DNA of 64,000 nucleotides from Alphaproteobacteria bacterium. Its GTDB lineage: Bacteria > Pseudomonadota > Alphaproteobacteria > Rhodobacterales > Rhodobacteraceae. Shown here piece by piece: positions 17,243 through 26,257 of the stretch. Within the stretch, counting starts at the first letter, position 1. Each line of letters opens with the position of its first letter. The notes under the pieces were generated by a model that worked only from the letters and a program-made list of their open reading frames with translations, made no database searches and was not told where the DNA came from. The position numbers were made by a program, and so were the translations under genes. Where the stretch lies: the NCBI GenBank assembly GCA_030433335.1, contig JAUILL010000004.1, positions 112,747 through 176,746 of the forward strand, in the 5' to 3' direction.

Positions 17243-19795
17243 ATGAAAGACGCTGCCCCCCAGACATTTTACCTGTCCGACTATACCCCTCCGGCGTTCC
17301 TGATCGACGAGGTCAGCCTGACCTTCCGCCTGTCGCCAGAGGCCACCCGCGTCATCAGCCGGATCCACTTTGTGCCCAACCCCGAGACCACAGATCGCAG
17401 CTTCTTTCTGCACGGCGAACAGCTGAAATTGATCAGCGCCAAGATCGACGGGCACGACGCCAATCCGACCCTGACTGCCCACGGCCTGACCGCCGAAGTC
17501 CCCGACCACGAGTTCACATGGGAAGCCGAGGTCGAGATCAGCCCCGCCACCAACACCGCGCTCGAAGGCCTTTACATGTCGAACGGCATGTACTGCACCC
17601 AGTGCGAGGCCGAGGGCTTCCGCAAGATCACCTACTACCCCGACCGCCCCGACGTGATGGCCCCCTTCCACGTGCGGATCGAGGGCGACCTGCCCGTGCT
17701 GCTGTCCAACGGCAACCCCGTGGATCAGGGCGACGGCTGGGCCGAATGGTCCGACCCGTGGCCCAAACCCGCCTATCTGTTTGCACTGGTCGCAGGCGAT
17801 CTGCGCGCCACCAGCGGGACCTTTACCACCCGCAGCGATCGTGAGGTCGAACTGAACCTCTGGGTCCGCCCCGGCGACGAAGGCAAAACCGAATTCGGCC
17901 TCCAAGCGCTGAAGGATTCGATGAAATGGGACGAGGATGTCTATGGCCGTGAATACGACCTCGACCTCTTCAACATCGTGGCTGTGGACGATTTCAACAT
18001 GGGCGCGATGGAGAACAAAGGGCTGAACATCTTCAACTCCTCTGCCGTCCTCGCCTCGCCGGAAACCTCGACAGATGCCAATTTCGAGCGGATCGAGGGC
18101 ATCATCGCCCACGAATACTTCCACAACTGGACCGGCAACCGGATCACTTGCCGCGACTGGTTCCAGCTCTGTCTGAAAGAGGGCCTGACCGTCTTCCGCG
18201 ACCAGCAGTTCACATCGGACATGCGCAGCGAGCCCGTCAAACGCATCAGCGACGTCCTGATGCTGCGCGGCCGCCAGTTCCGAGAGGACGCAGGCCCCCT
18301 CGCCCACAACGTGCGCCCCGAATCCTATCAGGAAATCAACAACTTCTACACCGCGACCGTCTACGAAAAGGGCTCCGAAGTCATCGGGATGCTCTATCGA
18401 CTGGTGGGCGAGACGGACTACTACCGCGCGCTCGACATGTACTTCCAGCGCCATGACGGTCAGGCCTGCACAATCGAGGACTGGATCAAGGTCTTTGAGG
18501 ACGCCACAGGCCGCGACCTGACCCAGTTCAAGCGCTGGTACACACAGGCGGGCACCCCGCACCTGACCGTGACCGAGGAGTGGGTGAACGGCAAATACAA
18601 CCTGCACTTCAAGCAGGAAACCAAGCCCACCCCCGGCCAGCCCGACAAACAGCCGCTGGTGATCCCGATCGCCGTCGGCCTCTTGGCTCATGACGGCAGC
18701 GAGATAGTCCCGACGACCCTGCTCGAAATGACCGAAGCCGAGCAATCCTTCAGCTTCGAGGATCTGGCTGAACGCCCCATCCCCTCAATCCTGCGCGAAT
18801 TCAGCGCCCCCGTGGTCCTGCACCGCGACACCAACAACGAGGAACGCGCGTTCCTCCTGGCCCACGACACCGACCCCTTCAACAAGTGGGAGGCAGGCCG
18901 CGCGCTGGCCAAGGACGTGCTGGTCCGCATGGTCACCAAAGGGACGAACCCCGATACAGGCTTCCTCGACGCCCTGCGCCAGATGGCTTTGGACGAAACC
19001 CAAGACCCCGCCTTCCGCGCTCTGGCCATGGCGCTGCCGTCCCAAGACGATATCGCGCAGACCCTGTTTTCCAGTGGCGTGACCCCCGATCCCATGGCGA
19101 TCTACGCGGCGGTCAAAACCCTGTCCCGCGCCATCGCAGAGCATATGAAGGACGACCTACCCGCCCTTCTGCAGGCGAACACGGTCACCGAATCCTACCT
19201 GCCCAACGCCGAGCAATCGGGCAAACGCGCGCTGGCGAATACCGCCCTGTCCCTGCTGACCAAGCTCGACAACGGCGCAGCGGCGCAGGCCCAGTACGAC
19301 GCTGCCGACAACATGACCCAGCAGCTCTCGGCCCTGTCCTGCCTGATCCGCGCAGGCACCGGTGCGAACGCTCTGGCCAAATTCGAACAGCAGTGGAACG
19401 GCGACCGTCTGGTCATGGATAAATGGTTCGGCCTTCAGGTCATGCTGGCAGAGCCGGACGACACCGCCGACGTGGTGAACGCCCTGACCGCCCGTCCCGA
19501 CTTCGACATGAAAAACCCGAACCGCTTCCGTGCTGTCTTTGGTGCGCTGGCCGGAAACCCCGCCGGTTTCCACCATCCCTCGGGCAGCGGCTACAGCCTG
19601 CTGGCCGACTGGCTGATCAAACTGGACACGGTGAATCCCCAAACCACCGCCCGCATGTGCAGCGCCTTCGACACGTGGAAGCGCTACGACGCCGACCGCC
19701 AAGCCATGATTCGCGAACAGCTGGAACGCATTGCTGCAAAGCCGGACCTGTCTCGCGACGTGACAGAGATGGTCGGGCGTATTCTGGCGGCATAA
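17243..19795 (+). CDS. pepN: Aminopeptidase N (M1 family)
   Basis: PepN is a cytoplasmic zinc aminopeptidase that trims peptides from the N-terminus. The 850-residue length is normal. The M1 hallmarks are GAMENKGLNIFN (exopeptidase motif) and HEYFHNWTGNRITCRDW with zinc ligands His290 and His294, followed by the third ligand in LKEGLTVFRDQQF. TAGGAG precedes ATG 17243. It is divergent from the small membrane protein and is followed by an acyltransferase gene after 115 bases. Confidence 0.98.
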   Translation: MKDAAPQTFYLSDYTPPAFLIDEVSLTFRLSPEATRVISRIHFVPNPETTDRSFFLHGEQLKLISAKIDGHDANPTLTAHGLTAEVPDHEFTWEAEVEISPATNTALEGLYMSNGMYCTQCEAEGFRKITYYPDRPDVMAPFHVRIEGDLPVLLSNGNPVDQGDGWAEWSDPWPKPAYLFALVAGDLRATSGTFTTRSDREVELNLWVRPGDEGKTEFGLQALKDSMKWDEDVYGREYDLDLFNIVAVDDFNMGAMENKGLNIFNSSAVLASPETSTDANFERIEGIIAHEYFHNWTGNRITCRDWFQLCLKEGLTVFRDQQFTSDMRSEPVKRISDVLMLRGRQFREDAGPLAHNVRPESYQEINNFYTATVYEKGSEVIGMLYRLVGETDYYRALDMYFQRHDGQACTIEDWIKVFEDATGRDLTQFKRWYTQAGTPHLTVTEEWVNGKYNLHFKQETKPTPGQPDKQPLVIPIAVGLLAHDGSEIVPTTLLEMTEAEQSFSFEDLAERPIPSILREFSAPVVLHRDTNNEERAFLLAHDTDPFNKWEAGRALAKDVLVRMVTKGTNPDTGFLDALRQMALDETQDPAFRALAMALPSQDDIAQTLFSSGVTPDPMAIYAAVKTLSRAIAEHMKDDLPALLQANTVTESYLPNAEQSGKRALANTALSLLTKLDNGAAAQAQYDAADNMTQQLSALSCLIRAGTGANALAKFEQQWNGDRLVMDKWFGLQVMLAEPDDTADVVNALTARPDFDMKNPNRFRAVFGALAGNPAGFHHPSGSGYSLLADWLIKLDTVNPQTTARMCSAFDTWKRYDADRQAMIREQLERIAAKPDLSRDVTEMVGRILAA

Positions 19796-19910
19796 CCTTG
19801 CCTAAGACGGGCAGATCGCGCCACTGCGCTTTGCCCGTCACACCATTTTTACTAGCCTAGGAAACAATCACCTCACTTAGTGGTTGTCACATTACCTTCA
19901 AGAAATTCTG

Positions 19911-20795
19911 GTGTCTGACTCGGACATGAAAGATCGCATTGACCCCCTGATTTCGGAACGCGCCCCTTGGCTGTTCGCGGACCGTCCCGGCACCCGCATG
20001 GCGCGGGGCATTCTGAATTCTATGCTCAGCTACGACCGCACCCTGCGGATCGGCAACGACGTGCAGCACATGCCCGCCGCCCAGATCATGGAACATATGG
20101 CCGGCCTTCTGGCCCGCGATGTCGAAGCCTCTGGCCTGCACAACATCCCCGTCTCTGGCCCCGCCCTGATCGTGGCCAACCACCCCACGGGGATTGCAGA
20201 CGGGATCATCCTGCAGCACGTGATCCAAAACGTCCGCGACGACGCGTATTTCTACGCCAACTCGGACATCCTGCGCATCCTGCCCCAGTTCGACGCGATG
20301 ATCGCCCCCGTCGAGTGGCGCAAGGACAAACGCAGCCACGGCAAAACCCGCGAGACGATGGCCTACACCCGCAAGGCCGTGGACGCGGGCCGCCTTGGCG
20401 TGATCTTCCCGTCGGGCCGTCTGGCGAAACGTCGCAAACTGAAATTGCACGAACGCCCGTGGATGGCCTCGGCCGCGATGATCGCGCGCAAGTTCGACCT
20501 GCCCGTCATTCCGGTGAACATCCGCGCCCGCAACTCGGCGCTGTTCTATCTGTTCGACTTCATCCACCCGACCCTGCGCGACATCACCCTGTTCCACGAG
20601 ACGCTGAACAAGCACCGCCAGCCCTTCCGCATCACCGTGGGCGAGCCGATCTCGGCCAAGGCGCTGCCCGTCAAATCCGAAGAGGGCATCGAAATGCTGC
20701 GCGAGGCGACGCTCGCTTTGGGCGGCCGCTATGCCCCCACAGTCGATCTGGTACAGAACACCCGCCGACCGAAATGGGTGAAACAGCTGGGCTAA
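19911..20795 (+). CDS. Lysophospholipid acyltransferase-like (PlsC) protein
   Basis: The product of about 294 residues has the PlsC acyltransferase blocks: NHPTGIADGI (catalytic His and Asp) and GVIFPSGRLAKR (phosphate-binding), followed by LPVIPVNIRARNSALFYLF. Such enzymes move acyl chains onto glycerophosphate or related lipids. The variant HPxGxxD spacing resembles the group that includes hemolysin-fused acyltransferases. The start is uncertain: GTG 19911 (chosen), ATG 19926 or TTG 19884; none has a strong Shine-Dalgarno site. Confidence 0.82.
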   Translation: MSDSDMKDRIDPLISERAPWLFADRPGTRMARGILNSMLSYDRTLRIGNDVQHMPAAQIMEHMAGLLARDVEASGLHNIPVSGPALIVANHPTGIADGIILQHVIQNVRDDAYFYANSDILRILPQFDAMIAPVEWRKDKRSHGKTRETMAYTRKAVDAGRLGVIFPSGRLAKRRKLKLHERPWMASAAMIARKFDLPVIPVNIRARNSALFYLFDFIHPTLRDITLFHETLNKHRQPFRITVGEPISAKALPVKSEEGIEMLREATLALGGRYAPTVDLVQNTRRPKWVKQLG

Positions 20796-20910
20796 CACGG
20801 GCCACAAACCACAGCGCCCGTTGATCCCCCCGCACGCATGGGCTAATCCCTCTGGCAACAGCAGGCGCACCCGCGCCCCAATTGGATTCCGTTAGCCAAA
20901 CGAGGCCCCC

Positions 20911-22422
20911 ATGCTTGATCTGACCTTCGAGCCCCCGAAACCCAAAGTCATCGCCGGTGCCAAATACGATTGGGAACTGGTCATCGGTCTCGAGGTGCAC
21001 GCGCAGGTCAGCTCGAACGCGAAACTGTTCTCGGGCGCATCGACCAAATTCGGCGCCGAGCCGAACAGCAACGTGGCCTTCGTGGACGCGGCCATGCCCG
21101 GCATGCTGCCCGTGATCAACGAATTCTGCGTGGCCCAAGCCGTACGCACCGGCCTCGGCATCAACGCCGAGATCAACAAGTGGTCGGCCTTTGACCGCAA
21201 GAACTACTTCTACCCTGACCTTCCGCAGGGCTACCAGATTAGCCAGCTCTACCACCCCATCGTGGGCGAAGGCGAAATCATCGTGGACATGGGCCCCGGT
21301 GTGGCGCGCCGCGTCCGCATCGAACGCATCCACCTTGAACAGGACGCGGGCAAGTCGATCCACGACATGGACCCCAACATGTCCTTCGTGGACCTGAACC
21401 GCACCGGCGTTGCGCTGATGGAAATCGTCAGCCGCCCCGACATCCGTGGCCCCGAAGAGGCCGCAGCCTATGTCGGCAAACTGCGCCAGATCCTGCGTTA
21501 CCTTGGCACCTGCGACGGCAACATGCAGAACGGCAACCTGCGCTGCGACGTGAACGTGTCGATCTGCCGTCAGGGCGCGTATGAAAAGTTCATCGAGACC
21601 GGCGATTTCGGCCACCTCGGCACCCGCTGCGAGATCAAGAACATGAACTCCATGCGCTTTATCCAGCAGGCCATCGAATACGAGGCACGCCGCCAGATCC
21701 AGATCGTCGAGGGCGGCGGCAAAGTCGATCAGGAAACCCGCCTCTATGATCCGGACAAGGGCGAAACCCGCTCCATGCGCTCCAAGGAAGAAGCCCACGA
21801 TTACCGCTACTTCCCCTGCCCCGACCTGCTGCCGCTGGAAATCGACGACAGCTTCATCGAGGACATCCGCGCATCGCTCCCCGAGCTGCCCGACCAGAAG
21901 AAAGCCCGCTTTGTCACCGAACTGGGCCTGTCGGAGTACGACGCCTCCGTCCTGACCGCCGAGGTCGAGGCCGCCGACTATTTCGAAGCCGTGGCCGCTG
22001 GCCGCGACGGCAAGCTGTCGGCCAACTGGGTCATCAACGAACTCTTCGGCCGCCTGAAGAAAGACGACAAGGACATCACCGAAAGCCCCGTCTCGCCCGA
22101 GCAACTGGGCAAGATCGTGGGTCTGATCTCCTCGGACGCGATTTCGGGCAAGATCGCCAAGGATCTGTTTGAAATCGTCTACACCGAAGGCGGCGACCCC
22201 GAAGCCATCGTCGAAGAGCGCGGCATGAAGCAGGTCACCGACACTGGCGCCATCGAGGCTGCGGTGATCGAAGTGATCGAAGCCAACCCCGCGCAGGTCG
22301 AAAAGGCCAAAGCCAACCCCAAACTGGCGGGCTGGTTCGTGGGTCAGGTCATGAAAGCCACCGGCGGCAAGGCCAACCCCAAGGCCGTCAACGATCTGGT
22401 CATGGCCAAACTGGGCCTCTAA
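20911..22422 (+). CDS. gatB: Asp-tRNA(Asn)/Glu-tRNA(Gln) amidotransferase subunit B
   Basis: GatB is the kinase subunit of GatCAB, which turns Glu-tRNA(Gln) into Gln-tRNA(Gln). The 503-residue protein shows [31 protein letters not shown] and the conserved [17 protein letters not shown] block, with the C-terminal YqeY-like tail domain ending [13 protein letters not shown]. Start ATG 20911 has GAGG upstream. gatA and gatC are not in this window. A terminator follows. Confidence 0.98.
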   Translation: MLDLTFEPPKPKVIAGAKYDWELVIGLEVHAQVSSNAKLFSGASTKFGAEPNSNVAFVDAAMPGMLPVINEFCVAQAVRTGLGINAEINKWSAFDRKNYFYPDLPQGYQISQLYHPIVGEGEIIVDMGPGVARRVRIERIHLEQDAGKSIHDMDPNMSFVDLNRTGVALMEIVSRPDIRGPEEAAAYVGKLRQILRYLGTCDGNMQNGNLRCDVNVSICRQGAYEKFIETGDFGHLGTRCEIKNMNSMRFIQQAIEYEARRQIQIVEGGGKVDQETRLYDPDKGETRSMRSKEEAHDYRYFPCPDLLPLEIDDSFIEDIRASLPELPDQKKARFVTELGLSEYDASVLTAEVEAADYFEAVAAGRDGKLSANWVINELFGRLKKDDKDITESPVSPEQLGKIVGLISSDAISGKIAKDLFEIVYTEGGDPEAIVEERGMKQVTDTGAIEAAVIEVIEANPAQVEKAKANPKLAGWFVGQVMKATGGKANPKAVNDLVMAKLGL

Positions 22423-22443
22423 CCGCCCCCACCAAAAACGACC

Positions 22444-22470
22444 AAAGGCGCCCCGCAAGGCGCCTTTTTT
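22444..22470 (+). terminator. Rho-independent terminator of gatB
   Basis: AAAGGCGCC pairs with GGCGCCTTT around CCGCAA, followed by a T-run to 22470. It lies 21 bases after the gatB stop. Confidence 0.92.
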
Positions 22471-22482
22471 CATGCCCGACCG

Positions 22483-23165
22483 TCAGCGCCCGCGCACCGC
22501 CTCGGGGATCGCCAACGCCAGCAGCACGCCCGCCGCGCCAATAAACAGCCACGCGCCCACCAGCCCATAGAGCAGCGCCCCCGCCACCCCGCCAACCGCG
22601 AAACTCAGCAGGGTCAGCGCGTGCAGCTTCAGCTTGGGCACCGCCTCTTGCCGCGCCGCGCCCTTGTCCAGCACCGCCGCCAACTCGATCCCCAAATCGG
22701 TCGCCATGCCCGACACATGGGTCGTTACACCCGCGCCTTGGAAATCATCGTGGTCACCGCGTTCTGCAAGCCCATGACAAAGCTCAGCACTACCACCAGC
22801 GTGGTCTGCTCTGGCAGATCAGCGACCATCGCGCCCCCTAGGCCGATCAGCACCACCGCCTCGGCCATGACCACCCAAGCGTACACCGTCCGCAAGCCCC
22901 GCCGCGCGCCTGCCATCACGGTCAGTGCGGCGAACACCGCGCCCAGCACGAACGCGACCACGAGCCCGCCAAAGGACAAAGCCACCCCGAACGCGCCCAC
23001 CGCCGCCTGATCCGCCATGGCAGAGATATTTCCGGTCATATTCGCGGTGAACGATCCGGCGACCAAGAACCCCACCGCATTCAAGGCCCCCGCCACCGAC
23101 GACAACACCCCCGCCAAAACAAGGTCAATCGTCTCAGTACGCGCGCTTCCTACACGGATGAGCAT
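22483..23165 (-). pseudogene. DUF1275 (YoaK-like) membrane protein, broken by a frameshift
   Basis: Two adjacent minus-strand frames together make one DUF1275 membrane protein. The first (22725-23165, 146 residues) has [33 protein letters not shown] and ends [15 protein letters not shown]. The second (22483-22716, 77 residues) begins within [14 protein letters not shown]. In intact relatives the text runs on as ARV-R-TTHVTGMATDLG. Here the codon after GTG is two bases (TA) instead of three, then ACG ACC CAT GTG TCG follows in the +1 frame. A single-base deletion at about 22726 explains everything. Either the gene is dead or this is a sequencing error. The ATG 23165 start is uncertain. Confidence 0.85.
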
Positions 23166-23258
23166 TTCAGAGCCTGCCTTGGGGTTGGTTCAGGCGGAGT
23201 ATGCGCCGATTGGGGCTGGATGCAATCCAGCAAACAGGCAATTTAATACAACACAAAC

Positions 23259-24137
23259 CTACGCATACTGATCAATTAATTTTCCGAAATCTTCAAGCAA
23301 CTCAGATTTTGCGCAGATGCCCAGGTGCATCATGAATTTCGTAACTGCGACTTGCTTAGAGGTTGGAACTGGCTCTGGAACGACAACTCCTTCCGCATCT
23401 ATTTTCGGACCAGAATGCAAAACACCAATAAAGTATGCCGACGTCTCACCGATCGTCCAACCATCTTCGCTCGGAGCATTCCCGTCGAAAAATGCGAAGA
23501 CTGGCGAACCTGACGAGCCTCCAAATGCCGCAATATCTACCAAAAAATCTTTCTTCCCGTTGTAGTCTGCGAAGAAATGTGTGGACAGGATTCCGCGCCG
23601 CAAGACTGGTAGATTATTTGCCGTGTCCATCAATCCATTCGGAAACCCAACCATCAACACATTTGAGGAAGCCAACAATCGTGGCGCTAGCCAAGTCGGT
23701 GGAAAGATATCTTTGGTCAGCGGCAAAAAGAACGGAGTTTTCCCTGCTCTCTGCAAATAGTTAAGTATGGGCTGAGCAAAAACCATTGCTAAATCCACAT
23801 TCGGATCTGGATGAAACAGGATTGGATGATAATTCGTTAAATCTACATCTATGACTTCTGCGGGAGCCAATTTTCTCTTCATTTGGCGATCTGCCAATGC
23901 CATGTGAAGCCGTAGTTTATCACGCCCATAAACAACATGCCTATTTGTTCCAATCATCAGACTCGGGCCGTTTTTCGTATCAACGCGAAAAAAGAACCCT
24001 GTGCCTGAGTGAACAATATCTGACGTTTCGTTGGACCAACCTTCGATTTTCACTACCGTATATGGCAACGCCGGCAGACCATTCTCAATTTCCGGCATCT
24101 GTTTAACTTTATTCATAAAACTTCTTGCATCCATCAT
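23259..24137 (-). CDS. Trypsin-like serine protease, cytosolic, probably horizontally acquired
   Basis: The 292-residue protein has a chymotrypsin-fold catalytic triad in order: His67 in TNRHVVYG, Asp115 in DPNVDLAMVF, and Ser209 in FGGSSGSPVF. There is no signal peptide, PDZ domain or membrane helix, unlike the DegP-type protease in this window, so it probably acts in the cytosol. The gene is clearly richer in A and T than its neighbours, has AT-rich flanks, and lies beside a broken gene; all suggest transfer. Stand-alone trypsin-like peptidases occur in some bacterial defence and conflict loci, but no partner gene is visible here, so function is unknown. ATG 24137 is the first of two adjacent-region Met codons; Shine-Dalgarno is GAGGA-like. 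Confidence 0.85.
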   Translation of the reverse strand: MMDARSFMNKVKQMPEIENGLPALPYTVVKIEGWSNETSDIVHSGTGFFFRVDTKNGPSLMIGTNRHVVYGRDKLRLHMALADRQMKRKLAPAEVIDVDLTNYHPILFHPDPNVDLAMVFAQPILNYLQRAGKTPFFLPLTKDIFPPTWLAPRLLASSNVLMVGFPNGLMDTANNLPVLRRGILSTHFFADYNGKKDFLVDIAAFGGSSGSPVFAFFDGNAPSEDGWTIGETSAYFIGVLHSGPKIDAEGVVVPEPVPTSKQVAVTKFMMHLGICAKSELLEDFGKLIDQYA

Positions 24138-24489
24138 CTTGAACTTGAGGAATTATGGCTGCAGCGTGACTTAAATTCACAACCTCGACCAATTAGAAGC
24201 ATAAGGCTTGAAGGTGCTTATCTCAAACTGACAACTGATTTACACAACCCAACGTAGAAACGTACATACGTCAGCCATACGCAAACCATACGCGTTCCAT
24301 ACCTTGCATATGGCTTGAATTCGGGCGGTCAGACCCCACCTCTGCACAACACCTGTAACGATGGATGAACAGACCGCGCTTGAGTCGGCAGCAACCTGCC
24401 GCAAAGTTGTGTGAACCCGTTCGCGAACCCTTGGCGGGTGCAGCATGAGCGGATATACAGCGGCCTCGGTTCATAAGAGGACAGTTTCC
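24138..24489. other. Gene-free region between the protease and DUF4177 genes
   Basis: About 350 bases with no believable gene. The left part (24138-24330) is AT-rich like the protease gene and should hold its promoter; it contains a short periodic repeat array (listed separately). The right part (24330-24489) returns to the GC-rich composition and ends with AGAGGA before the DUF4177 start. The composition change near 24330 may mark one edge of the acquired segment. No tRNA or integrase remnant is seen. Confidence 0.5.
24265..24312. repeat. Tandem CATACG array with 11-bp period
   Basis: CATAC(G/C) occurs at 24265, 24276, 24287 and 24298, exactly 11 bases apart, with a fifth weaker copy (CATATG) at 24307. 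Three ACGT tetramers at 24252, 24260 and 24268 (period 8) overlap its left end. An 11-bp period places each copy on nearly the same face of the helix. It lies 130-175 bases upstream of the protease start, a plausible place for an operator, but no factor is known to me. Confidence 0.5.
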
Positions 24490-25041
24490 ATGGCCCAGTA
24501 CGAATTCCGCGTGATTCCCGCACCGACCAAAGGTCAGAAGGCTCCGGGCCTGAAAACCAACGAGGCGCGGTACGCCTATGCGGTCGAGGAACTGATGAAC
24601 GATCTGGCGCAGGATGGCTGGATGTATCACCGCGCCGACACCCTGCCCATGGAGGTCCGCGAAGGCCTGCGCGGCACCAAGACCGTGTTCCAGACCCTTT
24701 TGGTCTTTCGCCGCGAAATTCCGTCCGAAGACGTTGAAATCGTTGCAGAACCCGAAGTGACTACCATCGAGCCCAAGCCTTTGGGCGCGACCCTGAGCGC
24801 CGAACCCGCGCCTGCGCCCGAGCCCAAAGAAGAAAAGACCCTGAAGGCCGAGCGCGCGAAAACCACGATCACCAACGTCCGCGTTTCGCCCAAGCTGAGC
24901 AACGCGAAAATCACCGTGCAAGAGGGCGAGAAGATCCGCGGATTTGAACCCGACGAGCCTGAACTGGACCGCGAGGACGCACCCAACAGCGTGCTGATGT
25001 CTCGGGCCCAGCGCATTTTCGCCGGACCCAAGAAGGACTAA
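24490..25041 (+). CDS. DUF4177 domain-containing protein
   Basis: The 183-residue protein has an N-terminal DUF4177-like domain (MAQYEFRVIPAPTKGQKAPG, then EELMNDLAQDGWMYHRADTL and TVFQTLLVFRRE). A disordered Pro/Glu/Lys-rich tail (about 80-125) and a short C-terminal conserved block ending SVLMSRAQRIFAGPKKD follow. AGAGGA precedes ATG 24490. Function unknown. Its stop is only 3 bases from the convergent bolA stop. Confidence 0.8.
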   Translation: MAQYEFRVIPAPTKGQKAPGLKTNEARYAYAVEELMNDLAQDGWMYHRADTLPMEVREGLRGTKTVFQTLLVFRREIPSEDVEIVAEPEVTTIEPKPLGATLSAEPAPAPEPKEEKTLKAERAKTTITNVRVSPKLSNAKITVQEGEKIRGFEPDEPELDREDAPNSVLMSRAQRIFAGPKKD

Positions 25042-25044
25042 GGG

Positions 25045-25323
25045 TCAGGCCCCGTCACTCAGGTTCAGCGCCAGCGCGTGGATGCGGCCCATCAGGTCCT
25101 TGCCAAGCGCTGCATGAACCGCACGGTGGCGGGCCACACGGCTCTGCCCCGCGAACGCCGAACTCACCAGAGTCACAATAAAATGGCTCTCGCCACCTTC
25201 CTGATAACCGCCGTGGCCACGATGACTTTCACTATCGTCCACAATTTCAATCACTTGCGGCTGAAAGGCTGCTTCCAACCTTGACCGCATCTCGGCCGCA
25301 ACAGGCCCATCCGTATTAGACAT
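25045..25323 (-). CDS. bolA: BolA family protein
   Basis: The 92-residue protein has the BolA fold pattern: SRLEAAFQPQVIEIVDDSES, then ESHFIVTLVSSAFAGQSRVA, RHRAVHAAL and a conserved C-terminal IHALALNL. BolA proteins pair with monothiol glutaredoxins around a [2Fe-2S] cluster and affect iron homeostasis and cell shape. The HRGHGG stretch carries candidate cluster-ligand histidines. It is divergent from the J-domain gene. Confidence 0.93.
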   Translation of the reverse strand: MSNTDGPVAAEMRSRLEAAFQPQVIEIVDDSESHRGHGGYQEGGESHFIVTLVSSAFAGQSRVARHRAVHAALGKDLMGRIHALALNLSDGA

Positions 25324-25397
25324 TTTTTTCGTCTACCCCCTTCAATCCGGCGTCAGTCGGTTTAAACTCTCTCGTCCGAGTCGAAAAGGGAATGCCC

Positions 25398-26027
25398 ATG
25401 ATCAAACGCGACGACCCCTTTGGTTTCGATATGTCCGTCTCTTCTGCCAAGAAGAAAAACCCGCGCGGTCGCCGCGGGATGACCGGTGCGTCGGAAACGT
25501 CCACCCGCAACTGCGAACACCCCGGCTGCGAAGAGGCCGGCAAATACCGTGCGCCCCGCGCGCCCGACGTACTCGATGAATACTTGTGGTTCTGCAAAGA
25601 TCACGTGCGCGAGTATAACCAGAAGTGGTCATTCTTTGATGGCACCACCGAGGCTGAGCTGAACGCGCAGCGCAGCAAGGACCGCGTTTGGGAACGCAAG
25701 ACCAAGCCGATCGCTGACCCCGAGCAGCGCGCTTGGGCCCGTTTGGGCATTGAGGACCCCCATCAGGTTCTAGGCCAAAACGCGACGCGGAACCCGGGTA
25801 AATCGGCCAACGGCCACACCCGCAAGCTACCCCCGACCGAACGCAAAGCGATCGAGATCCTCGAAGCCAAGGACCATTGGACCAAGGCCGAGATCCGCAA
25901 AGCCTACAAAGCGCTCATCAAGGTGCTGCACCCAGATATGAACGGCGGCGACCGCTCGGACGAGGACAAGCTGCAAGAAGTCGTCTGGGCTTGGGATCAG
26001 GTCAAAGACAGCCGGAACTTCAGATAA
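25398..26027 (+). CDS. J-domain (DnaJ-like) protein
   Basis: The 209-residue protein has a C-terminal J-domain (about residues 150-209) with the HPD motif in LIKVLHPDMNGGDRS, which stimulates Hsp70 ATPase. The N-terminal part has CEHPGCEEAGKYRAPRAP and WFCKDHVREYN, a possible zinc-binding patch. It lacks the Gly/Phe-rich and cysteine-rich regions of classical DnaJ, so it is a specialised co-chaperone. ATG 25398 is preferred over 25392 because AAAGGGA is then 7 bases upstream. A terminator follows. Confidence 0.9.
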   Translation: MIKRDDPFGFDMSVSSAKKKNPRGRRGMTGASETSTRNCEHPGCEEAGKYRAPRAPDVLDEYLWFCKDHVREYNQKWSFFDGTTEAELNAQRSKDRVWERKTKPIADPEQRAWARLGIEDPHQVLGQNATRNPGKSANGHTRKLPPTERKAIEILEAKDHWTKAEIRKAYKALIKVLHPDMNGGDRSDEDKLQEVVWAWDQVKDSRNFR

Positions 26028-26036
26028 TTGCGAACT

Positions 26037-26062
26037 GGCCGCCTCCCTCGGGCGGCCTTTTT
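26037..26062 (+). terminator. Rho-independent terminator of the J-domain gene
   Basis: GGCCGCC pairs with GGCGGCC around TCCCTCG and is followed by five Ts, starting 10 bases after the stop codon. Confidence 0.9.
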
Positions 26063-26257
26063 CGTCGGCGCGCACTGCCATTTCTGCTTTGCACAAATAC
26101 TCACGGCACCATCCATGCCATCCGCGCCCTGTCATCACATAAGCGCCAAGTCACCAATCTGCCGCGCTGTTAGCGTACAAATAGCTCTTCCCCTTGTGGC
26201 CCCGCGCATTATGGTGCACCACGCAAGTGAAGGTTTGAAAGCAAGAAGGTGACAGCG

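Noticed and set aside
17231..18745. 504-codon minus-strand frame opposite pepN
   Set aside because: Antisense shadow of pepN; repetitive Val/Gly/Asp text and no family pattern.
20671..22473. 600-codon minus-strand frame opposite gatB
   Set aside because: It is antisense to a certain gene and has the Gly/Asp/Phe/Val-rich composition typical of GC-rich shadow frames. No domain or start site.
26063..26257. Cobalamin riboswitch in front of cobS
   Set aside because: The gap does not show the conserved B12-box or the multi-stem layout that I would expect, and B12-synthesis genes in this group are often controlled otherwise.
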